Shown: positions 16,901 to 25,935 of the stretch, in pieces | How positions within the stretch are numbered: the stretch's first letter is position 1 | Layout: every line of letters begins with the position of its first letter | Assembly (NCBI GenBank): GCA_021780905.1 | Contig: JAJXXW010000049.1 | Span: 1 to 64,000 of the forward strand | DNA: 64,000 bases | DNA from: a bacterium | Lineage (GTDB): Bacteria; Verrucomicrobiota; Verrucomicrobiia; Limisphaerales; UBA11358 | Direction of reading: 5' to 3' | The notes under the pieces: generated by a model | What the model saw: only the letters and a program-made list of their open reading frames with translations | Told to the model about the DNA's origin: nothing | The model's database searches: none | Program-made: the position numbers and the translations under genes

Positions 16901-16917
16901 TTGGGCAATTTGTCCAA
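16901..16917. promoter_or_regulatory. 17-bp palindrome upstream of clpC (candidate operator)
   Basis: TTGGGCAATTTGTCCAA is an 8+1+8 palindrome with one mismatch, 22-38 bases before the clpC start codon. The position, overlapping the expected promoter, fits a repressor site. It does not look like CIRCE or a CtsR site. Confidence 0.35.
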
Positions 16918-16946
16918 TGACAACCGGAAAAAATCTGCTCCAAAGC

Positions 16947-17342
16947 TCATTTGAGCAGCGGCGAATCTGCCGGACGTTCGACCAAGTGCAGCAGGTTCCC
17001 TTCGCCGTCGGCGAAGAACAAAACCCGGCCGCCGCCAGCGGCCGGGCGCGGGTCTTCGGTGAACTTCACGCCGCGCGATTCCAGTTCCGCCTGCGCCGCG
17101 GCCAGCGACGGCACGCGCAGGGCGAGGTGGCGGAAGCCCTGCAGTTTGTTGTTGCCGTGGCCGGCGTGCGGCGCGTCGGCTTGATAAATTTCCAACCAGA
17201 CCTCTCCCAGCGCCAGCAGGCACGTCGGCGGATTCTGGCCGTTATTGAAGATCTCGCGTGCCCCCAGCACTCGCTCATACCAGTTTTTCAAAGCGCCGGG
17301 ATGGGCGGCGGGAATCGCAATGTGTTCGACGCAAATATTCAT
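16947..17342 (-). CDS. VOC/glyoxalase-fold protein
   Basis: The 131-residue protein has the paired beta-alpha-beta-beta-beta modules of the vicinal-oxygen-chelate family. Likely metal ligands are His in VEHIAIPA, His in FRHLALRV and Glu in LLHLVE. Members include glyoxalase I, dioxygenases and drug-binding proteins, so the substrate is open. I start at the ATG giving MNICVEHIAI; an in-frame ATG six codons earlier (17360) is possible. It is divergent from the KDPG aldolase gene and reads toward clpC. Confidence 0.75.
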   Translation of the reverse strand: MNICVEHIAIPAAHPGALKNWYERVLGAREIFNNGQNPPTCLLALGEVWLEIYQADAPHAGHGNNKLQGFRHLALRVPSLAAAQAELESRGVKFTEDPRPAAGGGRVLFFADGEGNLLHLVERPADSPLLK

Positions 17343-17433
17343 GGCCGGATTAAATGCCAAAGCCGGCCAATAAAAAAGCCAAAATCGTGTTCACGCGCGC
17401 GCAGATTTTTGCGAAACTGGCGGCCATCAATTT

Positions 17434-18072
17434 ATGAACATCGACTTTTTGCTTCAGCAACGGCTCGTCTGCGTCGCGGTGATTGACCGGCCGGATGACG
17501 CGGTGCCGCTGGCCCAGGCGCTGCTCGCGGGCGGCCTCAATTGCATCGAAGTCACCTTTCGCACCGCCGGCGCGGCGGAAGCCATTGCGCGCATCCGCAA
17601 GGCGAGGCCTGATGCCATCGTTGGCGCGGGCACCTTGCTGACGGCGGACCATGTGAATAAAGCCGTGGCCGCCGGCGCGCAATTTGGCGTGTCGCCGGGC
17701 TTGAGCGAAGCCGTTTCCAGAGCCGCGCACGATGCGAAGCTGCCGCTCTTTCCCGGCGTCATCACGCCGAGCGAAATCATGCGGGCGCTTGACCTCGGCT
17801 GGCAGCATTTGAAATTTTTCCCGGCGGAAGCCTTCGGCGGCGTGAACGCGCTCAAGGCGCTGGCCGGACCGTTCGGCCACACCGGCGTGAAATTTATTCC
17901 CACCGGCGGCATCACCGCCGCCAACCTGCCAAATTATCTGGCGCTGCCGCAGGTCGCGGCGGTCGGCGGCTCGTGGATGGCGGAAAAAAAACTGATTGCC
18001 GAAAAGAATTGGCCGAAAATCACCGCGCTTACGGCCGAGGCGATGAAGGTGATCGCGGCGGCCAAAGCCTGA
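17434..18072 (+). CDS. eda: 2-dehydro-3-deoxyphosphogluconate (KDPG/KHG) aldolase
   Basis: The enzyme cleaves KDPG to pyruvate and glyceraldehyde-3-phosphate (Entner-Doudoroff and uronate routes). The 212-residue class I aldolase has the catalytic Glu39 (EVTFRT) and Schiff-base Lys127 in LKFFPAE, plus a GGI phosphate-binding loop. It is next to a convergent GH105-DUF4861 gene, so it may serve uronate breakdown from pectin fragments; no kdgK or edd is beside it. Confidence 0.93.
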   Translation: MNIDFLLQQRLVCVAVIDRPDDAVPLAQALLAGGLNCIEVTFRTAGAAEAIARIRKARPDAIVGAGTLLTADHVNKAVAAGAQFGVSPGLSEAVSRAAHDAKLPLFPGVITPSEIMRALDLGWQHLKFFPAEAFGGVNALKALAGPFGHTGVKFIPTGGITAANLPNYLALPQVAAVGGSWMAEKKLIAEKNWPKITALTAEAMKVIAAAKA

Positions 18073-18080
18073 AACCATTG

Positions 18081-18144
18081 CGCGCGAAGGACACGAAGTT
18101 GACGAAAGTGAAAACGCCTTCGCTCCCTTCGCCTCCTTCGCGCG
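18081..18144. terminator. Spaced inverted repeat between convergent genes
   Basis: CGCGCGAAGGA (18081-18091) and TCCTTCGCGCG (18134-18144) are perfect 11-bp arms 42 bases apart, lying between the eda stop and the DUF4861 stop. It could terminate both convergent transcripts, but there is no strong T-tract. Confidence 0.4.
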
Positions 18145-18150
18145 AATATC

Positions 18151-20555
18151 TTAATTTCCGATGGCGATTTGCAACGGCTGGTTGCGGCGCTCGGCGAAGC
18201 GCTTGACGTAAGCTTCCCACTGCTCGTGGTTCGTGAAATCGCCGCTGCGATCCCAGCACGCGCCGAAGTAGTAGGTGAACGGCTGGCCGATTTGGACTTT
18301 CGTGATGGCGAGTTGATCGCGAATCGGCGGATAATCTTCATGTGTCGGCTGCGGCACGTTCGCGTGGAGTTTTGCTTCCGCCAAATCCGGATCGTCATTC
18401 GTGAATTCCGCCACCGCGCCTTTCGGCAAAACGATGGCCACCGCCGTGACACCTTTGGGTTTGTCTTCCGGCTGCCAGTAAGTCATCCAGCCTTCGGCTT
18501 GGTCGTGCGCAATGAATTCCTCGCGGTTCGTCGGACAGGCGCGCTCGGCGAGGCCGACGCCGATGGTCAACGGCGATTTGTCTTCGCTGCTGAACGTGCT
18601 TTGCGCCTTGGTCATCCATGAGCCGGCATCAATGCTGTAACGCTTCGTCTCGAAAACCATGCGACCGTGGCCCGCGTCCCACGCATCGTAGGCCAGTTCA
18701 AATTCCGAGCGGATCGGACCGGTGGTGATGAGCTTCCAGTGGCGGTAATTGCTGGAGGTGTAAAGTTTCAGTCCGTCCCAAATGCCGAGGCCGCCGCAGC
18801 CCCGGCTTTTGCCCACGCGATAATCGTCCATGAACGAGCCGTTGTCCTCGTGATAATGCTTGGTGGCATACATCGTGTCCACGATGAGGCCGCGATCTTT
18901 TTTGATCCACACATCCGGGCCGCTGCTGATGGTGTGTTCCTTGGCGATGAGCGCCTGGCCGTAGGTGCGGTGCGCGATGCGGTCGCTCTCCCACGCAAAA
19001 TCGTCGAAGCGTTCCGGCACATAGCGGGCAAAGGTTTTCACGATGGGCGGCGGCACGGCGGCGAGAGCCGATGCGTCCAAGATATAAAACGTCCGCGTCT
19101 CGCCCGGTGCCAGATCAACTTGGAAAACCAATTTGTTCGGCGAAATGTAATTGGTTTCGGAAGCGTAAACATGAGAATCCAAAATGCGCGAAGAAAGGCC
19201 GTCCATCACACTCGCTCTCCCGGTGGGAAATTGAAGTAAATCCCTTATGTTTCCAGCTAGCCGGGCGGATTAATGTCAAACTCCACGGTTTCGCAGTCGC
19301 GGCGGAACTCCGCCGGATTTGTAACGCTAACTTTGACCAGGCGTTGCACCATTACACTCAACCCCCCGCCCATCGGTTTGCCATCCAATCCCGGCGGCGT
19401 CGGTTGAGGCACTTGAACCGGTTTCGCACTTTCCAAAACCGCCAGCCGATAAACCTCGCTGCCCGCGAGCAAAAACGCGCCGACGCCATAAACTTCCGTG
19501 GAGTCCTCCGCGAATTTCTTTGGGTCCGCGCCGATCGACTGGACGTGCGTCAGCTTGCCATCGGCGTCCACGCAGCCGAAGAGCGCCGCCCACGCCTGGC
19601 GCACGGCGGGCTCAAACTTGGCGCGGTCGAGCAGGCCTTGGTTCACACCCCACGCCAGCGCGTAGGTGTAAAAGCCGGAGCCGCTGGTTTCCTTGAGCGG
19701 ATAACTGTCCGGATCCAGCAGGCTCGCGCGCCAGAGTCCGTCCGGCTGCTGGCAGGTCAGGATCTTCGCCGCCATGTCCTTGAACAATTGCTCGAAGCGC
19801 GGACGCTCGGGATGATTCATCGGCAGGTATTGCAGCACGCGGACGAGACCGCCCATCACCCAGCCGTTGCTGCGGCCCCAGAAAACCTTTTTGCCGTTGG
19901 CTTCGCGTTGGTTGAAATAGTTGCTGTCGCGGAAAAACAAGTGCTCATCCTTGTCGTAGAGATAATCCGCCGTGCGCCACCAATTCTTGACGGCGAAGTC
20001 CAGATACTTTTCGTCGCCGGTCGCCGCGTAAATGCGCACCCACGTCGGCGGCCCCATGAACAGCGAATCGCACCACGACCAAACTTCCCGTGACTTGGGA
20101 TTTTCCTTTTTGGAATAGGCCAGCCCGACCGCTTGCGATGGCTGGGCGAGAATGCCGTCAAACCGCTCGCGCAGCGGCGCAAGCATCTTCGGCTCGCGGT
20201 AGAGCAGATATAATTCCGCATACGTCTGGCCGACGCAGTGGTCGTCGGCGTCGTAAAACTTCGGGCCGGGCTGCCATAGGTTCGTCGCGCCCATCGCCAG
20301 CATGGCGTTGCGATATTTCGCGTCGCCGGAAATGCCCGCCAGCGCCATGAGGCCCGCGTCGCCGGCGCCCTGGGTCCAGTCGGTTGGGTTGTGCTTGCTG
20401 GGATGGGCGAGCTGCCAGTCGGCGACGCGCTGCATCACGTCGAGCACCGCCTTGGGCGACACTACAGGCGACGCCGATTGCGCCTGAAGCGAAGGATTCA
20501 TGAAAAATAAAATCGTCGCCAGATTGCTGACGCAACAAATTATACCAGTTCTCAC
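18151..20555 (-). pseudogene. GH105 (unsaturated rhamnogalacturonyl hydrolase)-DUF4861 fusion, frameshifted
   Basis: The 5' part (20555-19257, 432 codons) is a secreted GH105/YteR-type hydrolase: signal peptide 1-25, DDHCVGQTY near 104-112, WCDSLFMGPP 161-170 and WGRSNGWV 226-233. Its last 30 codons (VTNPAEFRRDCETVEF) look like the start of a DUF4861 domain, followed by TAG. In the next frame the DUF4861 reading is open from at least 19258 and continues to 18151 (VFQVDLAPGETRTF onward). One indel near 19255 therefore splits one protein of about 800 residues. The GH105 part alone may still be active. A sequencing or assembly error would restore the fusion. Confidence 0.75.
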
Positions 20556-20574
20556 AATCTATCGGAACAATGCG

Positions 20575-20865
20575 TCAGGGCGTAGCGTTTGCTTGAGCGC
20601 GGAGCCAGTGATGGATCAAGGATAACACCCGTGCCGGCGATTCCCAGAACGGGCGGAGGGCGGCCGTCAGGGTTTGCTCCAAGTCATCCAGAGTTTCATG
20701 GCGGCGATTGCAGGTGACGTCCTGCACTTGATCCCACAACCCCTCAATCGGATTGAGTTCAGGACTGTAAGGTGGCAAGGGCAGCAGATGAAACCGCTCC
20801 GGCAGTCTGCCAGAAGCGGAAACCGGCGCAAGCCGTGCCCGGCGACATTTTGGTTTGCCGGGCAA
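20575..20865 (-). pseudogene. IS630-family transposase 3' fragment
   Basis: The 96-codon frame carries the DDE_3 signature LPPYSPELNPIEGLW with the last catalytic Glu and a normal C-terminal tail. The N-terminal HTH and first catalytic Asp are missing, and upstream sequence to about 20960 is in other frames. No terminal repeats or TA duplication could be confirmed. Confidence 0.75.
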
Positions 20866-20989
20866 ACCGATTTTTCCGACGCCGGATCAGAACGCAATGG
20901 CCGGCTGAAAACGCGTCCGCAAAACTCGCGCTTGTCCTGTCGCGCGGGTTTGCTAAATTGCCGTCGCACTAAAATTACCATTTATATTT

Positions 20990-22174
20990 ATGTCAAACAG
21001 ACCCCTCAATGTCGGACTCGTCGGCGGCGGTAAAGGCGCGTTCATCGTCAATCCCCACCAAAAAGCCATTCATTTCGACGGCACCCGCCGCGTCGTCGCC
21101 GGCGCCCTGTTCCCCGATCCGAAAATTGCCATGGAAGAAGCGGCGAAGTGGCCGTATCCGATCCGTGGCTACGGCTCTTACGACGACATGATTGCGGCCA
21201 ATCAAACCTTGCCCGAAACCGAGAAGCTGGATTACCTCCTCATCGTCACGCCGAACTTTGTGCATTTCGATCCGGCGATGAAGGCGATGAAAGCCGGCAT
21301 CGCGGTGTTCTGCGAAAAGCCGCTCTGCCTGAATCTCAAGGAAGCCAACGAACTCGTGAAGACCGCACGCAAACTGAACGTCCCGTTCGGCGTGGCGCAT
21401 ACGTATCTCGGCCACTGGACGACGCGTTTCAGCCGTTACATCGTCCAGAGCGGATTGCTCGGCAATGTGCGCTGGGTGGACAGCTATTACCTCCAAGGCT
21501 GGCTCGCGACGAAACTGGAAGCCACCGGCCAGCAGCAGGCGACGTGGCGGGTGGATCCGAAGCGCGCCGGCGGGTCCGGCTGTGGCGGCGACATCGGCAC
21601 GCACGCGCTGATGCAGCTCCGTTACGTCACCGGCCTGAACGTCACGGAAGTTTCCGCGCAGATGGAAACCTTCGTTGAAGGCCGCCAGCTCGACGATCAT
21701 TTTACGATCTATTGCAAGTTGAGCAACGGCGGCAAGGCGCTGGTGCGCGCGTCGCAGATTTGCATCGGCTCCAAGAACGATCTCGGCATCGTCGTCGCGG
21801 GCACCAAAGGCACGTTGCGCTGGCGTCAGGAAGAACCGGAGAGCATCACCATCTGTCTGCCGAACCAGCCGGACCGCGTTTATTGGCGCGGCGCGGTGGC
21901 GGGCGGCGACGGTTTTCTGCCGAAAGATTTGCCCGCCGATTTGATGGCCGAGCCGACAATTCCGGCGGGACATCCCGAGGCGTTTCACGACGCCTTCGCG
22001 CGGCTGCATCGCTGTTTCGAGGCCGACGTGCGCAAGTGGAAAGCCGGCGAGAAATTCAACTGCGACGGCAGCAAATACGCGAACGTGCAGGACGGCTGGA
22101 ACGGCATCGCGTTCATCGAAACCTGCGTGAAGTCCGCCGCGTCTGGCAAATGGACCAAGCTCCCCAAAATTTGA
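20990..22174 (+). CDS. Gfo/Idh/MocA family oxidoreductase
   Basis: The 394-residue protein has an N-terminal Rossmann fold ([10 protein letters not shown]), the family CEKPL motif near residue 108 and the C-terminal beta-sheet substrate domain with [14 protein letters not shown]. It has no signal peptide, so it is cytoplasmic. Members oxidise or reduce sugars and inositols with NAD(P), often at C3. It is the first gene of a plus-strand run with DUF1080 and ThuA genes, a combination typical of Verrucomicrobia and Planctomycetes sugar loci and compatible with 3-keto-glycoside metabolism. Confidence 0.88.
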   Translation: MSNRPLNVGLVGGGKGAFIVNPHQKAIHFDGTRRVVAGALFPDPKIAMEEAAKWPYPIRGYGSYDDMIAANQTLPETEKLDYLLIVTPNFVHFDPAMKAMKAGIAVFCEKPLCLNLKEANELVKTARKLNVPFGVAHTYLGHWTTRFSRYIVQSGLLGNVRWVDSYYLQGWLATKLEATGQQQATWRVDPKRAGGSGCGGDIGTHALMQLRYVTGLNVTEVSAQMETFVEGRQLDDHFTIYCKLSNGGKALVRASQICIGSKNDLGIVVAGTKGTLRWRQEEPESITICLPNQPDRVYWRGAVAGGDGFLPKDLPADLMAEPTIPAGHPEAFHDAFARLHRCFEADVRKWKAGEKFNCDGSKYANVQDGWNGIAFIETCVKSAASGKWTKLPKI

Positions 22175-22181
22175 AACGGAA

Positions 22182-22238
22182 CGCCGAGCACCGTCTCGGC
22201 GCGAACCAAAAAGTCAACGAGCCGGGACGGTGCCCGGC
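22182..22238. repeat. Inverted pair of REP-like hairpins (BIME-like)
   Basis: Hairpin A is CGCCGAG-CACCGT-CTCGGCG (22182-22201). Hairpin B is GCCGGG-ACGGTG-CCCGGC (22221-22238). The loop of B is the exact reverse complement of the loop of A, so B is an inverted copy of A, as in bacterial interspersed mosaic elements. It fills most of the gap between the Gfo/Idh/MocA and DUF1080 genes and might adjust mRNA stability. Confidence 0.65.
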
Positions 22239-22251
22239 GCTCCAAAACAAA

Positions 22252-23079
22252 ATGAATAAACTCATCATCGCCGCCGCGCTGGCGGCCATCGCCACGAACG
22301 TGGCGTTTGCGCAAACCAAGAAGAATGTCGAAGTCACGATTGACGGTGTCGCCGGTTTTCAAGACACGCCGCTACAGCCGGACGGCAAGTGGCACGTCCA
22401 CGATCCGGCGCGGCCGCAGCCGCCGGTGGTGATGCCCGGCGCATCGTTCAGCGAGAATGCCGCGCCGCCGGCGGACGCGATTGTGCTGTTCGACGGCAAG
22501 GATTTGTCGCACTGGCGCGACAAGCACACGGGCGGCACCCCGGCGTGGAGAATCGAGGATGGCGTGATGGTCTCCGCGAAGGGCGACATCCAGACAACGG
22601 ACCGGTTCGGCGACATCCAGTTGCACCTGGAGTTCAAGGAGCCGACGCCGGCGCGGGGTGAAGGTCAGGCTCGCGGCAACAGCGGCGTGTTTTTCATGAG
22701 CCAGTATGAAGTGCAGGTGCTGGATTGCTACCAGAACAAGACCTACGCCGATGGCGCGACCGGCGGGCTTTACGGCCAGCATCCGCCGCTGGCCAACGCC
22801 TGCCGCCCGCCCGGCGAGTGGCAGACCTACGACATGATTTTCACCGTGCCGCATTTCGGACCGAACGGCGAAGTTGTGACCCCCGCTTACGTCACGGTGA
22901 TCCAGAACGGAGTGGTGGTGCAGAACCATCAGGCGTTCCGGGGTGCCACCAACTGGAAAAGCCCCGGCAAATACACGCCGCACCCGGAACGTCTGCCGCT
23001 GGCCTTGCAGTATCACAACAACTCCGTTTCCTTCCGCAACATCTGGGTGCGCCCGGTGGCGGTGGACAATGAACCGTAA
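22252..23079 (+). CDS. DUF1080 (3-keto-disaccharide hydrolase family) exported protein
   Basis: The 275-residue protein has a signal peptide (1-20, AFA-Q). The DUF1080 concanavalin-like beta-sandwich begins near ADAIVLFDGKDLSHWRD and includes GNSGVFFMSQYEVQVLD and QYHNNSVSFRNIWVRP. Pfam lists this family as 3-keto-disaccharide hydrolase, acting on oxidised glycosides. The ATG at 22252 is chosen because it starts the signal peptide; the open frame upstream is antisense-quality noise. It lies between an oxidoreductase and a ThuA gene in one direction. Confidence 0.88.
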   Translation: MNKLIIAAALAAIATNVAFAQTKKNVEVTIDGVAGFQDTPLQPDGKWHVHDPARPQPPVVMPGASFSENAAPPADAIVLFDGKDLSHWRDKHTGGTPAWRIEDGVMVSAKGDIQTTDRFGDIQLHLEFKEPTPARGEGQARGNSGVFFMSQYEVQVLDCYQNKTYADGATGGLYGQHPPLANACRPPGEWQTYDMIFTVPHFGPNGEVVTPAYVTVIQNGVVVQNHQAFRGATNWKSPGKYTPHPERLPLALQYHNNSVSFRNIWVRPVAVDNEP

Positions 23080-23099
23080 CGCCAAATTCAACATTCAAA

Positions 23100-23978
23100 A
23101 TGAAAAAGCTATTTATCCTGCTGGCGGTCTTGATGACGGCCACCCTGTTGCCGGCGGCGCCGAAAAGACTGCTCGTGGTCACGACGACGACGGGGTTTCG
23201 GCACAGCTCCATTCCGACCTTGGAAAAAGTCCTGTCGCAACTCGGCCAGGACAGCGGCGAGTTCACGGTGGATTTCGTGCAGCAGCCGCCGGGGCATCCG
23301 GCGGTGGGATTTCCCCCGAAATTGAAAAAAGGCGCGACGGCCGAGGAAAAGGCGGCATTCCAAGCGGCCGAAAACCAGTGGGAGGCGGACTTGAAGGTCG
23401 TGTTGCAAAAACTTTCCCCGGAGAATTTGAAGCATTACGACGGTGTGGTTTTTGCCAGCACCACCGGTGATTTGCCGATTCCGGATAAACAGGGTTTTAT
23501 TGACTGGATCAAGGCGGGCCATGCCTTCATCGGCATTCATGCGGCGGCCGACACGTTCCACGGCTTTCCGGAATTCGCCGCGATGCTGGGCGGCGAGTTT
23601 GCCCAGCACGGCGCGCAGTTGAGCGTGGATTGTTTGAATCAAGATCCCGCCCATCCGGCCACAGCGCAGCTGGGCAAGGTCTGGCACATCCAGCAGGAGG
23701 AAATGTATCAGTTCAAAAACTACGACGCGGACAAGGTGCATGACCTATTGATTCTGGACAAGAAGCCGCAAGCTCCCTTCACGCCGGGTCATTATCCCGT
23801 TGCCTGGTGCAAGCCGTTTGGCGCGGGCAGGGTGTTTTACACCTCACTCGGCCATCGCGAGGATATTATTGACGCCGACCCGAACTTGAAGGGCCGCATC
23901 AATTCGGTGGACATCAGCAAGGCGTATCAGCAGCACATCCTCGGCGGCATCGAATGGGCGCTGGGCTTGAAGCCGTAA
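23100..23978 (+). CDS. ThuA-domain exported protein
   Basis: The 292-residue protein has a signal peptide (1-19) and a ThuA (class I glutamine-amidotransferase-like) fold: RLLVVTTTTGFRHSS, then GHAFIGIHAAADTFHG, GGEFAQHG and a GRVFYTSLGHRED C-terminal motif. ThuA proteins accompany sugar oxidation loci (trehalose utilisation in rhizobia), though their reaction is still poorly defined. It starts 20 bases after the DUF1080 gene, so the two are probably cotranscribed. A strong terminator follows. Confidence 0.87.
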   Translation: MKKLFILLAVLMTATLLPAAPKRLLVVTTTTGFRHSSIPTLEKVLSQLGQDSGEFTVDFVQQPPGHPAVGFPPKLKKGATAEEKAAFQAAENQWEADLKVVLQKLSPENLKHYDGVVFASTTGDLPIPDKQGFIDWIKAGHAFIGIHAAADTFHGFPEFAAMLGGEFAQHGAQLSVDCLNQDPAHPATAQLGKVWHIQQEEMYQFKNYDADKVHDLLILDKKPQAPFTPGHYPVAWCKPFGAGRVFYTSLGHREDIIDADPNLKGRINSVDISKAYQQHILGGIEWALGLKP

Positions 23979-23992
23979 CCGGTCAAAAAATC

Positions 23993-24028
23993 AACCGCCA
24001 CCCGTCGCTCGACCGGTGGCGGTTTTGT
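23993..24028. terminator. Bidirectional rho-independent terminator
   Basis: AACCGCCACC (23993-24002) pairs with GGTGGCGGTT (24015-24024) and TTGTTTT follows on the plus strand. On the minus strand the stem is followed by TGATTTTTTG. It sits between the convergent ThuA and TIM-barrel genes. Confidence 0.88.
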
Positions 24029-24040
24029 TTTACCGGAAGA

Positions 24041-25087
24041 TTATTTCCTCTTCGCGAACGCCGCGTCGAACGCCGCCTGGTTCGGCGTGAAATCCAGCTT
24101 GCGGACGAAGGCGCAGCTCTCGGTCGCGCCGTGGATGCGATCCATCCGGCCGTCCTCCCATTCCACCGAGAGCGGGCCGCGATAGCCGACATCGTTCAGC
24201 GCCACGATGATCTCCTCGAAGTTGATGTCGCCGTGGCCGAGGGAGCGAAAATCCCAGAACCGGCGCGGGTCGGTGAAATCCGTGTGGCCGCCGAACACGC
24301 CGACGGTGCCGTCGCCGTGACCCCACCAGACATCCTTCATGTGCGCGTGGAAAATGCGGTCCGGAAATTCGCGGATGAACCGGACGTAGTTCACGCCCTG
24401 ATAGCCGAGATGCGACGGGTCATAATTGAAGCCGAAGCGCGGATGATTTTTCACCGCCGCCAGCGCGCGTTTGGCCGAGGCGATGTCGAAGGCGATTTCT
24501 GTCGGATGCACTTCGAGCGCGAAGTTGACCTTTTGTTTTTCAAATTCGTCGAGGATCGGCGTCCAGCGTTTGGCAAAATCGGCAAAGCCCTTGTCCCAGA
24601 ACTCCTGGCTCGTCGGCGGGAAGCCGTAAATTGAATGCCAGATGGACGAGCCGGTGAAGCCATTGACGACGGCGGGTCTTTGCGGACGGCCGCCATTTTG
24701 TTTCGACGGCTGGAAATCAAAAAATTTGCGCGCGGCGCGGGCGGTGGCCTTCATTTTCTCCGCGGCGCGCTGGCGGACGCCTTCGGGTTTGCCATCGCCC
24801 CAGACATCGGCGGGGAGAATCGCCTGGTGGCGTTCGTCAATCAAGTCGCACACGGCCTGGCCGACCAGGTGGGTGGAAATCGCGTGACAGGATAGGCCGT
24901 GCTGGGCGAGCAGCGCCCATTTCTTCTTGCAGTAATCGGTTTCGGCCAGCGCGCGGTCCACTTCAAAGTGGTCGCCCCAGCAGGCGAGTTCCACGCCGTC
25001 GTAGCCCATTTTTTTGACGAGCGGCAGCAGTTCAGCCAGTGAAAGATCGGCCCATTGGCCGGTGAAGAGGGTGACGGGTCGTGACAT
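24041..25087 (-). CDS. Sugar phosphate isomerase/epimerase (xylose isomerase-like TIM barrel)
   Basis: The 348-residue protein has the AP_endonuc_2/TIM-barrel pattern: [10 protein letters not shown] near the N-terminus, [20 protein letters not shown] and FHAHMKD, giving the Glu/Asp/His metal set. Members isomerise, epimerise or cleave keto-sugars. I start at MSRPVTLF (25087); the longer frame to 25270 adds 61 atypical basic residues. Convergent with ThuA and divergent from the DoxX gene, it fits the sugar-oxidation locus. Confidence 0.85.
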   Translation of the reverse strand: MSRPVTLFTGQWADLSLAELLPLVKKMGYDGVELACWGDHFEVDRALAETDYCKKKWALLAQHGLSCHAISTHLVGQAVCDLIDERHQAILPADVWGDGKPEGVRQRAAEKMKATARAARKFFDFQPSKQNGGRPQRPAVVNGFTGSSIWHSIYGFPPTSQEFWDKGFADFAKRWTPILDEFEKQKVNFALEVHPTEIAFDIASAKRALAAVKNHPRFGFNYDPSHLGYQGVNYVRFIREFPDRIFHAHMKDVWWGHGDGTVGVFGGHTDFTDPRRFWDFRSLGHGDINFEEIIVALNDVGYRGPLSVEWEDGRMDRIHGATESCAFVRKLDFTPNQAAFDAAFAKRK

Positions 25088-25386
25088 AGGCAGATAAGAT
25101 TGTTGCGCCAGTTTGCCAATCCCGGCGGCCACGTCAAGCGCGCGGCTGGGAAAAAATGTCCGTCTTCGGGCGCCGTAAAATTTTTCGCGGGCCGGCCGTC
25201 CGGGGTTCTTCAATAAAAAATTTTGAAACTTGCATCCGCTGCCCATCGTCCGTTGTTTCGGCGGGCGCATTAAAAAAACTGGAAAAAATTGTTTGGCGGC
25301 AAATTTTTTTGAGGTATTTTGGCAGAATTAAATCGGCCCGATTTAGCCAGGCCAAAAGCCGTATAACGCAAACCATCGAAACCAAC
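25088..25386. promoter_or_regulatory. Divergent promoter region
   Basis: About 300 bases between the divergent TIM-barrel and DoxX genes. The right half (25200-25350) is markedly AT-rich, with A and T tracts such as AATTTTTTT, as expected for promoters. No clear operator was seen. Confidence 0.4.
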
Positions 25387-25935
25387 ATGAGTGACTCAAC
25401 TGATAAAAAAACCGGCGGTGACGCCGCCAACCCCTGCGGCAGCAACTGCGACTACACACTGGCGTTCTGGGTGCTGCGCCTGTGGCTCGCCGTCCGCGCC
25501 CTCCTGACCGGCATCGAAAAATTCGGCGGCTACAAATCCGTGCAGGTCCCGGTGATTGATCCGAAGACCGGCCAGCCGGATCCGGACCAGGTGGTGGAGT
25601 TGAAGCTGAAATTTTATGCGCTGGCGAATTACTCCGGCATCCCCTCGACCCTGAAGGGCAAGTTTGCCAACGAATGGCTGCCGCCCTTTGCCACCGCAGC
25701 ATTTGACAAAGTGCTGGGGCCCTTGCTCATCGTCACCGGTCTGATGTTGCTGGTCGGTTTCGCCACCCGCGCGTCGCTGTTCATCATGGGACTGATATAC
25801 ATTGCGCTGACGGTGGGGCTGATCCTGATTCACCAGGACGACGGCATTTCCTGGCTCGGCATCCACGTCGCCTTGGTCGCACTGGCGTTGATGCTCGTGA
25901 AACACAACAAATTTTCGCTTCTCAAAAAATGGTAA
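25387..25935 (+). CDS. DoxX-like membrane protein
   Basis: The 182-residue protein has four predicted membrane segments (about residues 28-48, 108-126, 131-150, 158-174). Its first segment has a DoxX-style RxxxG...EKFG pattern. DoxX/DoxD proteins are linked to membrane redox enzymes such as thiosulfate:quinone oxidoreductase, but many are uncharacterised. The periplasmic loop after TM1 is unusually long. Its 3' end overlaps the start of the Tat-exported oxidoreductase by 7 bases, so the two are translationally coupled and may work together at the membrane (inference). Confidence 0.75.
   Translation: MSDSTDKKTGGDAANPCGSNCDYTLAFWVLRLWLAVRALLTGIEKFGGYKSVQVPVIDPKTGQPDPDQVVELKLKFYALANYSGIPSTLKGKFANEWLPPFATAAFDKVLGPLLIVTGLMLLVGFATRASLFIMGLIYIALTVGLILIHQDDGISWLGIHVALVALALMLVKHNKFSLLKKW

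Noticed and set aside
14944-16920. 658-codon plus-strand open frame
   Set aside because: Antisense to clpC, composition is Arg/His/Ala-rich with no domain.
20667-20981. 104-codon frame overlapping the IS630 fragment
   Set aside because: Only the frame with LPPYSPELNPIE carries transposase motifs; this one has none.
25240-25340. AT-rich tract suspected as a riboswitch or small RNA
   Set aside because: No conserved fold or consensus could be recognised; it looks like an ordinary promoter region.
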